Under the pieces are notes generated by a model. It worked only from the letters and a program-made list of their open reading frames with translations, ran no database searches and was not told where the DNA came from. DNA of 35,541 nucleotides from a virus. Shown in pieces: positions 1 through 5,861 of this stretch. The position numbers were made by a program, and so were the translations under genes. Position 1 is the stretch's first letter; every line of letters starts with the position of its first letter. Location of the stretch: the IMG/VR virus record IMGVR_UViG_3300024518_003629, positions 1 through 35,541 of that record; one strand, given 5' to 3'.

Positions 1-49
1 TAACCAATTGTTCGTAAATTACGGTTGCTATTCCTCTGTTCAGTTCCAT
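1..49 (-). other. 5' end of the loader-like gene after circular closure
   Basis: ATG at 49-47 with ribosome-binding site AAAGGA (65-50 region). The 14 codons here join in frame to the gene at 35138-35541 once bases 1-9 and 35533-35541 are merged. This stretch overlaps the 3' part of the initiator in another frame. Confidence 0.7.
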
Positions 50-806
50 TTGTTTCCTTTTGTTGGTTGGCTAGTTCTTGCATGAAATCGTCTTGAAGGT
101 GTTGTATTTGAGATTTAGGTTTTTCAACTTTTGGTAATTCTTGTTCCCAACAGCGTTTATTTAACCAAGTAGAAAGACCTTTCCAGCTCGGACAAAATGC
201 GTCAATTTCTGCTAAAAACTGTTTATGTTCGATTTCTTTATTGAGGGCTGGAAGTAATTTTGGAAGAATTTCTTTGAATTCAGATTTGTATTTTTTCTTA
301 AAGTTTTTCCATTCTGTTTCATATCCGTTTTTAACTCCTGGAAAAACAGAACGAAAACTTTCAAAATCACTATTAATTATTTCATTCTTAACCTTCTTCT
401 CTTTCTTTATATTCTTGTTTGTGTTCACTGGTTGTTCATCTGTTGTTCGTTGGTTGTTCACTGGTTGTTCATTTGGTTGTTCATTTTCTTGATAGGACCC
501 CCAGTTAACCACTGATATCAAACGGCTACGGTTAGATTTCTGTTGTTCAATCTGTTGTTCGGTTTTCAAACACTTTATGATACGCTCAACCTTTGACTCT
601 TGAATTCCGGTTTGTTTAGAAAGTGACCCTCTAGACGTGATAAATTCACCTGGTTTTAAGGTTATTATCTTACCTCCAAAATTGGACCGATAAGGCGTAT
701 GTGTTGCTAAAAGTAGGAAGGTAATCCATAGATTCATAAAATCTGAATCATTAGATTTGGGGTGGTCTAAGAGTTTTCTGTGTAGTTTTATCCAACCTTG
801 ATTCAT
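1..806 (-). CDS. Lambda-O/DnaD-like replication initiator (replisome organiser), 3' end cut by window edge
   Basis: The ATG at 806 has a Shine-Dalgarno (AAGAAGG) about 5 bases upstream. 268 codons are visible. After circular closure the frame adds ten codons and stops at 35502-35504, giving about 278 residues. Residues 1-106 look like the winged-helix N-terminus of phage replisome organisers: a MNQGWIKLHRKLL start, a GEFITSRGSLSKQTGI helix-turn-helix, and a strand ending VVNWGSYQ. A Q/N/T-rich linker (about 107-130) and a basic stretch follow, then a C-terminal domain of unknown fold. Such proteins bind origin iterons and recruit the helicase loader. Here the linker-coding DNA itself carries iterons, as in lambda O, and a loader-like gene starts inside its last codons. 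The initiator role is inferred from fold, iterons and neighbours. Confidence 0.8.
   Translation of the reverse strand, partial: MNQGWIKLHRKLLDHPKSNDSDFMNLWITFLLLATHTPYRSNFGGKIITLKPGEFITSRGSLSKQTGIQESKVERIIKCLKTEQQIEQQKSNRSRLISVVNWGSYQENEQPNEQPVNNQRTTDEQPVNTNKNIKKEKKVKNEIINSDFESFRSVFPGVKNGYETEWKNFKKKYKSEFKEILPKLLPALNKEIEHKQFLAEIDAFCPSWKGLSTWLNKRCWEQELPKVEKPKSQIQHLQDDFMQELANQQKETNGTEQRNSNRNLRTIG
420..561. repeat. Iteron array, probable origin of replication inside the initiator gene
   Basis: The octamer GTTGTTCA/G starts at 431, 442, 453, 464 and 476, spaced 11, 11, 11 and 12 bp, about one helical turn. A degenerate copy is at 420, and two more copies lie at 542 and 554. Eleven-bp spacing is not a multiple of three, so the repeats fall in different reading frames and give different peptides (NEQP, VNNQR, TTDEQP). 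The DNA, not the protein, is being conserved. An AT-rich stretch at about 355-420 lies beside the array, as in lambda-type origins. The origin function is inferred. Confidence 0.75.
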
Positions 807-856
807 GTAACCCTTCTTTTTTGTAACCCGATTGAAGACATGGCGGCTGGGGTTAC
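807..856 (-). promoter_or_regulatory. Leader hairpin that can hide the initiator ribosome-binding site
   Basis: In the minus-strand transcript GTAACCC (856-850) is followed by two copies of its complement, GGGTTAC at 829-823 and at 813-807. The second copy overlaps the Shine-Dalgarno of the initiator and touches its ATG (806). Pairing with the first copy leaves the site open; pairing with the second covers it. The 7-bp complementarity and the 16-nt repeat period are seen directly. The switch is inferred. The initiator frame stays open upstream to 911 but has no ATG or GTG there, so I keep the start at 806. Confidence 0.5.
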
Positions 857-934
857 GCAGCAATTCCGAGAGCAACCAAGGATACTTTACACCACGATTT
901 AAATTAAATTAATTATTTATCATTTGCAATGTGT

Positions 935-1096
935 TTATACTAAAAAAGCACTGACTAAAAATATTGCTGAAATAGCACTAAGAGGCATTGTTATACAAGC
1001 GATTAATTCAGGAGCTATTTGATAATGATAACCTAAAAGAGCTATTATCAAAGCTGACCCTAAACACAGAATAAATCCTATCACCCTTCCCCTCAT
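935..1096 (-). CDS. Small two-helix membrane protein (53 aa), holin candidate
   Basis: The ATG at 1096-1094 overlaps the TGA of the upstream gene (TGATG) and follows a G-rich ribosome-binding site. The product starts MRGRVIGFILCLGSALI and has two hydrophobic segments (about residues 5-22 and 31-53) separated by a short polar YHYQIAPE turn. Basic N-terminus, hairpin topology and size fit a class II holin or another small phage membrane protein, but no lysin gene is adjacent. The stretch 857-934 below it is AT-rich and holds no further gene that I can see. Confidence 0.6.
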   Translation of the reverse strand: MRGRVIGFILCLGSALIIALLGYHYQIAPELIACITMPLSAISAIFLVSAFLV

Positions 1097-1449
1097 CAAA
1101 CCCCCCTATCGCTGCTTCTAATACAAGTTGCAATTTTAAATAAATTTGCTGTGTTAACTTCTAGCTTTCGTAAAAATGGGATTTCGTCTTTTTTTACATA
1201 AATATTTCCATACAACATTGAAACCATTCTTGGACGAATTATTAAAAACGTTAAATAATTGGAAAAATCTTCGTGTCCTTCTTCGTATTTTTCATAACAC
1301 TCTTCAATATCATCTAAGTCCGTCCTGGTTCCATGAATTCCAGAAGTTCCAAACATTATGAAGTTCATATCATCAACACCATCTTCAAAATATTCTTTTA
1401 AATAATCAACTGATTCTTCTTTTATGTGAATGTTTTTATAGTGGCTCAT
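1096..1449 (-). CDS. Hypothetical acidic protein (117 aa)
   Basis: The start ATG at 1449 overlaps the upstream stop (ATGA), so the gene is translationally coupled. The protein is acidic, with runs such as DLDDIEECYEKYEEGHEDF around residues 44-62 and a GTSGIHGTRT stretch just before. It has no membrane segment and no motif I recognise. It belongs to the replication-unit run of overlapping small genes. Confidence 0.75.
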   Translation of the reverse strand: MSHYKNIHIKEESVDYLKEYFEDGVDDMNFIMFGTSGIHGTRTDLDDIEECYEKYEEGHEDFSNYLTFLIIRPRMVSMLYGNIYVKKDEIPFLRKLEVNTANLFKIATCIRSSDRGV

Positions 1450-1601
1450 TGCTTACCTTCTTCCTTTAATACTTCTAACATCCTTTCTAAGTCTTTTTTA
1501 GAAAGCTTTACTTCATAGAATACTCCAGAAAACGTATTACCAAATACGATAATATTATCTTTTTCTTTATAAAAGAGACGCCCTTCTTCTGTTTCAGTCA
1601 T
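1446..1601 (-). CDS. Hypothetical small protein (51 aa)
   Basis: The frame begins MTETEEGRLFYKEKDNIIVF and ends KEEGKQ. Its TGA overlaps the ATG of the next gene by four bases (ATGA). A beta-rich N-half is followed by one charged helix (LSKKDLERMLEVLKEE). The ribosome-binding site is weak (AGAGGATAAGA). Overlap, codon content and orientation support a real gene. Function unknown. Confidence 0.65.
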   Translation of the reverse strand: MTETEEGRLFYKEKDNIIVFGNTFSGVFYEVKLSKKDLERMLEVLKEEGKQ

Positions 1602-1616
1602 TCTTATCCTCTAATT

Positions 1617-1784
1617 TCATAATAGCCTTTTGGGTTTATTTATCTTAACGGTATCCTCACACCTGCCCGGTTTATCTTTCATGTTTTTAATTCGCTCAAA
1701 GATTTCAGTTTCTTCTTTCATATCCTGAAATAATTGCTCATTTGCTTGTTTTATTTGTTCTTCTGATATTTTAGGTCTATACAT
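1617..1784 (-). CDS. Hypothetical small helical protein (55 aa)
   Basis: I place the start at the ATG at 1784, which is preceded by AAAGGAAAAAAT, a good ribosome-binding site. The frame is open further upstream but that extension runs through noncoding DNA and the end of ssb. The product is one long charged helix (residues 7-36) followed by a basic Lys/Pro-rich tail. The 112-base gap above it (1785-1896) holds a weak GC hairpin (CCCCT/AGGGG near 1884-1900) after ssb and nothing else I can define. Confidence 0.6.
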   Translation of the reverse strand: MYRPKISEEQIKQANEQLFQDMKEETEIFERIKNMKDKPGRCEDTVKINKPKRLL

Positions 1785-1896
1785 ATTTTTTCCTTTATTT
1801 TCAACACAATTAAATCTCAAAACCTGGTTCTGTGATTTAAAAAGAGAGATAGGGGGTTGTGCGTATATATGAGAGAATGCCCCTACCTCCCAGGGG

Positions 1897-2223
1897 TTAT
1901 AACATTTGAATGTTGTTTGCAATTATTTCTGTTCTATATTTCTTTTGTCCTGTTTGTGGGTCCTCCCAAGAGCGGTAATTAAGTTTGCCCTCAATAAATA
2001 AAGGACTACCCTTTTTAAGGTAGTTCTCTGCTATTTCAGCTAATCTTTTATAACACGCTATATTGTGCCATTGGGTACTCTCTTTCTTTACACCTTGGTT
2101 ATCAGTGTATTTCTCTGTCGTAGCAACTGAAAAGGAAGCTGTTTTTGTTCCTGTATTTGTGCTTCCTATTTCGGGCTCTTGGCCAATGTTTCCAATCAAA
2201 GTTACTTTATTTAAAGTTGGCAC
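1897..2223 (-). CDS. ssb: Single-stranded DNA-binding protein, OB fold, no acidic tail
   Basis: Classic bacterial or phage SSB features: NKVTLIGNIGQEPE near the N-terminus, TASFSVATTEKY, STQWHNIACYKRLAEIAENYLKKGSPLFIEGKL and the RSWEDPQTGQKKYRTEI strand. I choose the GTG start at 2223 (VPTLNKV) because GAGGGG lies 7 bases upstream. The in-frame ATG at 2238 has no ribosome-binding site. At 108 residues it is shorter than the usual 120-180 and ends straight after the OB fold (ANNIQML), so the acidic DDDIPF-type tip that recruits host repair proteins is missing. It overlaps the coiled-coil gene by 17 bases and should protect ssDNA in phage replication or annealing. Confidence 0.93.
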   Translation of the reverse strand: MPTLNKVTLIGNIGQEPEIGSTNTGTKTASFSVATTEKYTDNQGVKKESTQWHNIACYKRLAEIAENYLKKGSPLFIEGKLNYRSWEDPQTGQKKYRTEIIANNIQML

Positions 2224-3178
2224 ATCTAATCCCCTCATCTAAAATTGATTTCACTTCAGTATACATTTGTTTGTTTACATTTGATTTGAATTCATATTTG
2301 CTTTTAAGTTCAGCCAAATCTTTTAACAAGTCTTGCACCTTTTCGGAATCACCTTTATTCAAATCAGCTTGAATCCTAGCTTCTTCTTCCTCTTTGGCTT
2401 TTAATTCAGCTTCTTTTTGGGCTTTTATCTTATCTTCGAGTTTTTTTCTTTCTTCAGCTTCTTTTTTTAGTTTAGCTTGATTTTCTGCTTGCACCCTTCT
2501 ATTCTCTGCGTGAAGTTCAGCCTCTCTAAAACGTTGAAACTCAAGCTCTTTTTTGCGCTCAGCTTCTTTTTCTGCAGCTTCTGCCCTAAGCTTTTCATTC
2601 TCTTTATAAACACGTTGCCTTTCAGCTTTAACCTTTTCCTCTTCTTCCTTGGCTTTCTGAGCGGCTTCTTCTCGTGTTTTAAGAAGAAGCTCATGATTTG
2701 TTTTAGCACCTGAAAGAAAGATTCCCCAAAACTTTTCGGACATATCACCCAAATCATCTGGAATAGGGTTTACACCATACTTCATTAAATCTTTAGCTCT
2801 AGAAGCTTGAACGGTTTGAATTCGTTCCTTTTCTATGTTCTCATAGTGCTTTTCAATCTCTTTTAATTTATCCTCATTTCCTTTAGATGCCATAATTTGA
2901 GCATTTTTCCAACCATCTACAAACCTCCCCCCCTTTAGGTAAAACTCTTTTAGCTTCTTATGAACTTCTGCTGTGCCAGTCCTGACTTTAACGTATTTAT
3001 TCCGAAGCTTTTTAGCTTCTTCACAAACTTCTTCAGTGATATCTTTTTTAATAATATCATTGTAATCCTCTTCTAAATCTTTCATTTTATCCAACATCGG
3101 AATGAATAATTCAGAAATCTCCTTTGCTTTTGTCGATTCTAAACCATATTCTGTTGGGTTTACTGTCATTAATTCCAT
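2207..3178 (-). CDS. Coiled-coil phage protein (323 aa) next to ssb
   Basis: The N-terminal domain (1-165) starts MTVNPTEYGLESTKAKEIS and contains TEEVCEEAKKLRNKYVKVR, FVDGWKNA and a segment ending YGVNPIPDD. I recall related proteins beside ssb and annealase genes in other phages (a DUF1351-like group), where their role is unknown. Residues about 166-275 form a long K/E/A/Q-rich coiled coil, and a short helical tail follows. MELMTVN may really begin at the second Met. The stop-start contact with the upstream gene (TAA then ATG) suggests coupling. A recombination or replication accessory role is inferred from context. Confidence 0.8.
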   Translation of the reverse strand: MELMTVNPTEYGLESTKAKEISELFIPMLDKMKDLEEDYNDIIKKDITEEVCEEAKKLRNKYVKVRTGTAEVHKKLKEFYLKGGRFVDGWKNAQIMASKGNEDKLKEIEKHYENIEKERIQTVQASRAKDLMKYGVNPIPDDLGDMSEKFWGIFLSGAKTNHELLLKTREEAAQKAKEEEEKVKAERQRVYKENEKLRAEAAEKEAERKKELEFQRFREAELHAENRRVQAENQAKLKKEAEERKKLEDKIKAQKEAELKAKEEEEARIQADLNKGDSEKVQDLLKDLAELKSKYEFKSNVNKQMYTEVKSILDEGIRCANFK

Positions 3179-3508
3179 TTATCCAAATTCCTTTTTTAGT
3201 TGAATGTATTTTTCTTTTCTTTCTTCTTTCTCTTGAATTTCTCGTGCTTTATTTCTTTCTTTTTGTTCTCTTGTCATTGATTCTAAACGTTTTTCATACT
3301 CTTTTTTATCCACAACACCTAAACAAAGAAGCTCTGCAAGGTTGAGTTCTGACTCTTTGTAAAACTCCATTTCTAAATCGCCACAAAAAGACGTAATATC
3401 AACAACAGCAAATTTTCCACTTTTAAAATGAAAGCATATATATTCATCCTCTACTACCTTTTTTATAGTTTCACCCTGCATTGATTCAAAATCCATTATA
3501 AATTCCAT
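3179..3508 (-). CDS. Hypothetical protein (109 aa) with basic helical tail
   Basis: The ATG at 3508 follows AAAGGAATAAA. The N-half is beta-rich (EDEYICFHFKSGKFAVVDI) and the C-terminal 45 residues form a highly charged helix (TREQKERNKAREIQEKEERK). The MDFES Met four codons in is an alternative start. Its stop directly abuts the ATG of the coiled-coil gene, pointing to co-translation. I recognise no family. Confidence 0.75.
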   Translation of the reverse strand: MEFIMDFESMQGETIKKVVEDEYICFHFKSGKFAVVDITSFCGDLEMEFYKESELNLAELLCLGVVDKKEYEKRLESMTREQKERNKAREIQEKEERKEKYIQLKKEFG

Positions 3509-3517
3509 TTTATTCCT

Positions 3518-3907
3518 TTATGATAATTGTTCGTATAGAGTGTTCATAGCTTCTTTGTTTGGATGTTTTAGTAGTGTAATTGTAGATTTATCTTTAATCT
3601 TTATTTGCAAACAGTGAAACCTTAGCCATTTATTAGAATCTTCTTTTATGTGTCCGAGTTCAACTAAAGCATCAACAATGCACTGAGAAGATTCAACAAG
3701 CTCACCTTCATCATATCGCTTGTCGTTGTAGAATCTAGCCAGGGTCCAATAACTCAAACCCTCTTCTTCACCTTGATTCATAATCTCATTAAGGCTAAAT
3801 TTTATTACTTCGGAAAATTCCTCATAATCTATTATTACCCCGTTTTTATACACTGGCTTGTTTATAGTCGGGATATCCATATTGAAAATAAGAGCTTCAG
3901 ATTTCAT
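3518..3907 (-). CDS. RusA-like resolvase candidate with a degenerate active site (129 aa)
   Basis: Residues about 60-100 (ARFYNDKRYDEGELVESSQ, CIVDALVELGHIKEDSNKW) have the layout of the RusA Holliday-junction resolvase core, in which an R..DxDN segment precedes a helix, then DAL, a G.I turn and a DD/ED pair. Here DxDN reads DEGE, so one catalytic Asp and the Asn are missing. The C-terminal strand (LQIKIKDKSTITLLKHP) would fit the fold. If correct it would process replication or recombination intermediates with SSB. This is a hand comparison and could be wrong. The gene overlaps its upstream neighbour by ATGA. Confidence 0.7.
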   Translation of the reverse strand: MKSEALIFNMDIPTINKPVYKNGVIIDYEEFSEVIKFSLNEIMNQGEEEGLSYWTLARFYNDKRYDEGELVESSQCIVDALVELGHIKEDSNKWLRFHCLQIKIKDKSTITLLKHPNKEAMNTLYEQLS

Positions 3908-4230
3908 GATATTAAATCCACATATTTTTTATCACTGATATTTTTAGCCATTCTTCTCTTACTCATGTGTACATAACTATTATTATCTGTTGTCTCTTCT
4001 ACAGTGAATTTATTCACAACTTCCCCTTTTTTGTTTACTTGGCATATTTGCAATACTGCATTTTCAGTTGTTACCTCTAACTTCCCCATAAACTCCTTAA
4101 ATTTTTCAAAGTCCTGAAACTTTAATACTTCTCGTAAAAATCTTCCAAAAGCGTCGAAAGGTTGTTTTCCATGAATCTCTACTAATTCCTGAAAATTCTT
4201 TTTGATAATAAAAGTTTTTGGTATTAACAT
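3904..4230 (-). CDS. Hypothetical protein (108 aa)
   Basis: The ATG at 4230 is preceded by AGGAGAGCGGAAA, a strong ribosome-binding site. The protein starts MLIPKTFIIKKNFQELVEIHG, is mixed alpha/beta, and ends with a basic stretch (MSKRRMAKNISDKKYV). A second frame (4106-4348) overlaps its first 125 bases. No known motif. Confidence 0.75.
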   Translation of the reverse strand: MLIPKTFIIKKNFQELVEIHGKQPFDAFGRFLREVLKFQDFEKFKEFMGKLEVTTENAVLQICQVNKKGEVVNKFTVEETTDNNSYVHMSKRRMAKNISDKKYVDLIS

Positions 4231-4348
4231 TTTCCGCTCTCCTGATTAATTGTTGTAAAGCTCTTATCCTATCAGGGGCAGCGCCAAAAAACAACGCTTC
4301 TTTCAATTTGAATTTATTCCAATCTAATATACTGCTTTGTAAATCCAT
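4106..4348 (-). CDS. Overlapping out-of-frame gene (80 aa), first of the replication unit
   Basis: The ATG at 4348 lies about 18 bases downstream of the predicted transcription start and has a good AAGGGG ribosome-binding site. Residues 1-40 (MDLQSSILDWNKFKLKEALF, then a helical RALQQLIRRAEN) look like real protein. Beyond that the frame overlaps the 3904-4230 gene and becomes Arg/Trp/Phe-rich (SWKTTFRRFWKIFTRSIKVS), typical of an alternate frame. Either it is a small gene with a long overlap, or translation shifts into the next frame. Moderate support only. Confidence 0.5.
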   Translation of the reverse strand: MDLQSSILDWNKFKLKEALFFGAAPDRIRALQQLIRRAENVNTKNFYYQKEFSGISRDSWKTTFRRFWKIFTRSIKVSGL

Positions 4349-4358
4349 TTCTCAACCC

Positions 4359-4402
4359 CTTGTTATATATAAATTATATATAATATTTATATAAATATCA
4401 AG
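4359..4402 (-). promoter_or_regulatory. AT-palindrome promoter element, copy 1
   Basis: On the minus strand: TTGATA (4401-4396), a 17-bp spacer, TATAAT (4378-4373), a near-perfect sigma70 promoter. CTTG and CAAG bound the element and the middle is an imperfect palindrome of TATATAAAT-type sequence. Transcription would start near 4366 and open the replication unit at 4348. Shares its core with the elements at 6165, 7631, 32467 and 34983. Confidence 0.8.
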
Positions 4403-4423
4403 AAATATTATGTTAGGATTATA

Positions 4424-4825
4424 TTAATTTTGCGGTAAATTATAAATCGTTATTATACAATCCTTTCCTTTAATTATTTTAGTTAGTTCTTTTTCTGCGC
4501 TTCCTTGTATAACTTCCGGCTTAGGTCTAAACTTAGCCGTTAAAATACAGCCTTCAGTATTTAAATGTGTATTTCCCCCATGGAGTCTTATTCCTGTGAA
4601 TTGAGGGACATTTAATAATTCTGGCATTATCCTTTTAAATCGATTTGAATAAGAGGTAGTCACTTTATACTCACCTTTTATGATAGCCGTATGTTTTGGA
4701 ATTTTAATCCATTCAGGCCTCACAACATCTTCGAGGGTCCATGAAAACAATTCACCATCTAAATAAAGCTTTCCTATTGTTGTTTTAAGAAAATACTCAA
4801 GTCGATATAAATCTAATTTTATCAT
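4424..4825 (-). CDS. DUF5675-family protein, candidate cell-wall enzyme or endolysin (133 aa)
   Basis: The family pattern is clear: FSWTLEDVVRPEWIKIPKHT at 27-46, then GEYKVTTSYSNRFK, LLNVPQFTGIRLHGGNTHLN (70-89) and TEGCIL (90-95). The H82-GGN...T90-x-G92-C93 arrangement resembles the H..G..(S/T)xGC motif of L,D-transpeptidase-like folds. The family is named but its activity is, to my knowledge, unproven. No other lysozyme, amidase or endopeptidase is visible in the genome, so this is the best lysin candidate by elimination. I use the ATG at 4825 (AACAGG upstream) rather than the TTG at 4840. It is the last long gene of the 6155 unit. Confidence 0.85.
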   Translation of the reverse strand: MIKLDLYRLEYFLKTTIGKLYLDGELFSWTLEDVVRPEWIKIPKHTAIIKGEYKVTTSYSNRFKRIMPELLNVPQFTGIRLHGGNTHLNTEGCILTAKFRPKPEVIQGSAEKELTKIIKGKDCIITIYNLPQN

Positions 4826-4925
4826 TTTTAGCCTGTTCAATTCTAGAAACTAAAGATTTGTTCACTTTTAAAGTAATCAAACCCCTAGTTAATATTACTA
4901 TCTCATCCTTGGCGTAGTACTTCAT
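4797..4925 (-). CDS. Possible small overlapping gene (42 aa)
   Basis: The frame MKYYAKDEIVILTRGLITLK... bridges the end of the 4903-5172 gene and the start of the DUF5675 gene, overlapping both by about 20-30 bases. It looks like a small beta-alpha protein (KVNKSLVSRIEQAKNDKIRF). The ribosome-binding site is poor, and the frame is open upstream to 4985 with a basic, less plausible extension. The 77 bases it alone covers would otherwise be an unusually large gap in this unit. Confidence 0.45.
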   Translation of the reverse strand: MKYYAKDEIVILTRGLITLKVNKSLVSRIEQAKNDKIRFIST

Positions 4926-5172
4926 AAACGATTTTATATACCTGGTCAAAGTTAATAAGAGTCGATTCAATAATTTTTTCTTCAATAAAGGCCTCCGTTA
5001 TCTCAGTAGCTTTTTCATGTAAAGAAACCGTTTGCTTGTCCAATAAAGCTTCCACTTCCTCACGTCTTGCCCTCTCTAAATCCAATCTCAATTGCATTGC
5101 TTCCATTGCTTTAATCATGGGGTAATCCCCTCCCGGCTTATATTCTTTGTCTTGATAATAACGTTTTGCCAT
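4903..5172 (-). CDS. Hypothetical helical protein (89 aa)
   Basis: Starts MAKRYYQDKEYKPGGDYPMI and then becomes a long amphipathic helix (residues about 20-75: AMQLRLDLERARREEVEALL and the segment after it), probably a coiled coil. The gene sits four bases below the stop of the possible annealing-protein gene. Function unknown. Confidence 0.7.
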   Translation of the reverse strand: MAKRYYQDKEYKPGGDYPMIKAMEAMQLRLDLERARREEVEALLDKQTVSLHEKATEITEAFIEEKIIESTLINFDQVYKIVYEVLRQG

Positions 5173-5176
5173 ACAT

Positions 5177-5860
5177 TTAATCTAGATTATTTTGTTGAGG
5201 TTCTTCAGCGCTTGTTTGTTGAGCCTTTTCAGCACTCGCTTTCAGAGCTATTTCAATATGCTTATCGAATATTTCATTGATTCTTTTATCTTTGGTAAAT
5301 TTATCACCATAACCTTTCTCGCCTTTTTTCCATAAAATATCCAATGATTTAGGATTCTTTTGCACAATTTTACATTGTTTATCAAACTCTTCGTGATTTA
5401 GCTCTCTTGGCTTTTGTGGAGCTGGTTTCTTTATTTGGGGCTTTCTTCTTTGTTGTTGTTCTGAATACCCTTCTAACTCCTCCGCTAAGACCCCTTCACC
5501 AACTGCATCTCTAAGAGCCCTACCCTTTGCCCTAGTTTCCGCCATTCGGACAATATGAGGTTTTATGAAGTCACTTACATTACCTGGTGCAGCGTCCCCA
5601 ATCCCGGTAAATGTTTTTAATATTTCTTCCCCTAATTCCCCCTCATCCATTATCACAACAGCTCTAAACATTGCCACATTTTTATCATTTTCGTAGGGGT
5701 TCATAATCATTTCAGTTTCAATTGACTTTAAGCCCATCCTATGAGCCTTTTTAAGAACTCCGTTGTAAGTGACATAAGATTTACCTTTTATGTCAATCGT
5801 ATCACCGGCTAATTCATCTGGATGGATTGCATTTTCACGGTTATGTTTTCTTTCATTCAT
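5177..5860 (-). CDS. Recombination-type protein, possible Rad52/Sak-like annealase (227 aa)
   Basis: Residues about 22-130 hold a segment I associate with phage annealing or ssDNA-handling proteins: YVTYNGVLKKAHRMGLKSIE, a strand pair FRAVVIMDEGELGEEILKTF, then TGIGDAAPGNVSDFIKPHIV and RMAETRAKGRALRDAVGEGV. The basic RMAETRAKGRALR helix would suit DNA contact. The C-terminal 95 residues are a Q/K/P-rich linker and a helical tail ending in QQNNLD. Neighbouring SSB, RusA-like and coiled-coil genes fit strand annealing during replication. Family assignment is from memory of the motif only. Confidence 0.8.
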   Translation of the reverse strand: MNERKHNRENAIHPDELAGDTIDIKGKSYVTYNGVLKKAHRMGLKSIETEMIMNPYENDKNVAMFRAVVIMDEGELGEEILKTFTGIGDAAPGNVSDFIKPHIVRMAETRAKGRALRDAVGEGVLAEELEGYSEQQQRRKPQIKKPAPQKPRELNHEEFDKQCKIVQKNPKSLDILWKKGEKGYGDKFTKDKRINEIFDKHIEIALKASAEKAQQTSAEEPQQNNLD

Positions 5861-5861
5861 T

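Noticed and set aside
241-492. Plus-strand open frame across the iteron array
   Set aside because: It is the reverse of the initiator coding sequence, has no ribosome-binding site, and its Phe/Ser/Leu-rich product is typical of an antisense shadow.
806-908. N-terminal extension of the initiator upstream of 806
   Set aside because: The frame is open to 911 but has no ATG or GTG, only TTG codons with no ribosome-binding site. The ATG at 806 has a good one.
1884-1900. Terminator after ssb
   Set aside because: The CCCCT/AGGGG stem is only 5 bp and no U-tract follows, so I do not call it a terminator.
2467-2757. Lys-rich 96-codon minus-strand frame inside the coiled-coil gene
   Set aside because: Alternate-frame reading of a Lys/Glu coiled-coil gene; codon content explains the Lys runs.
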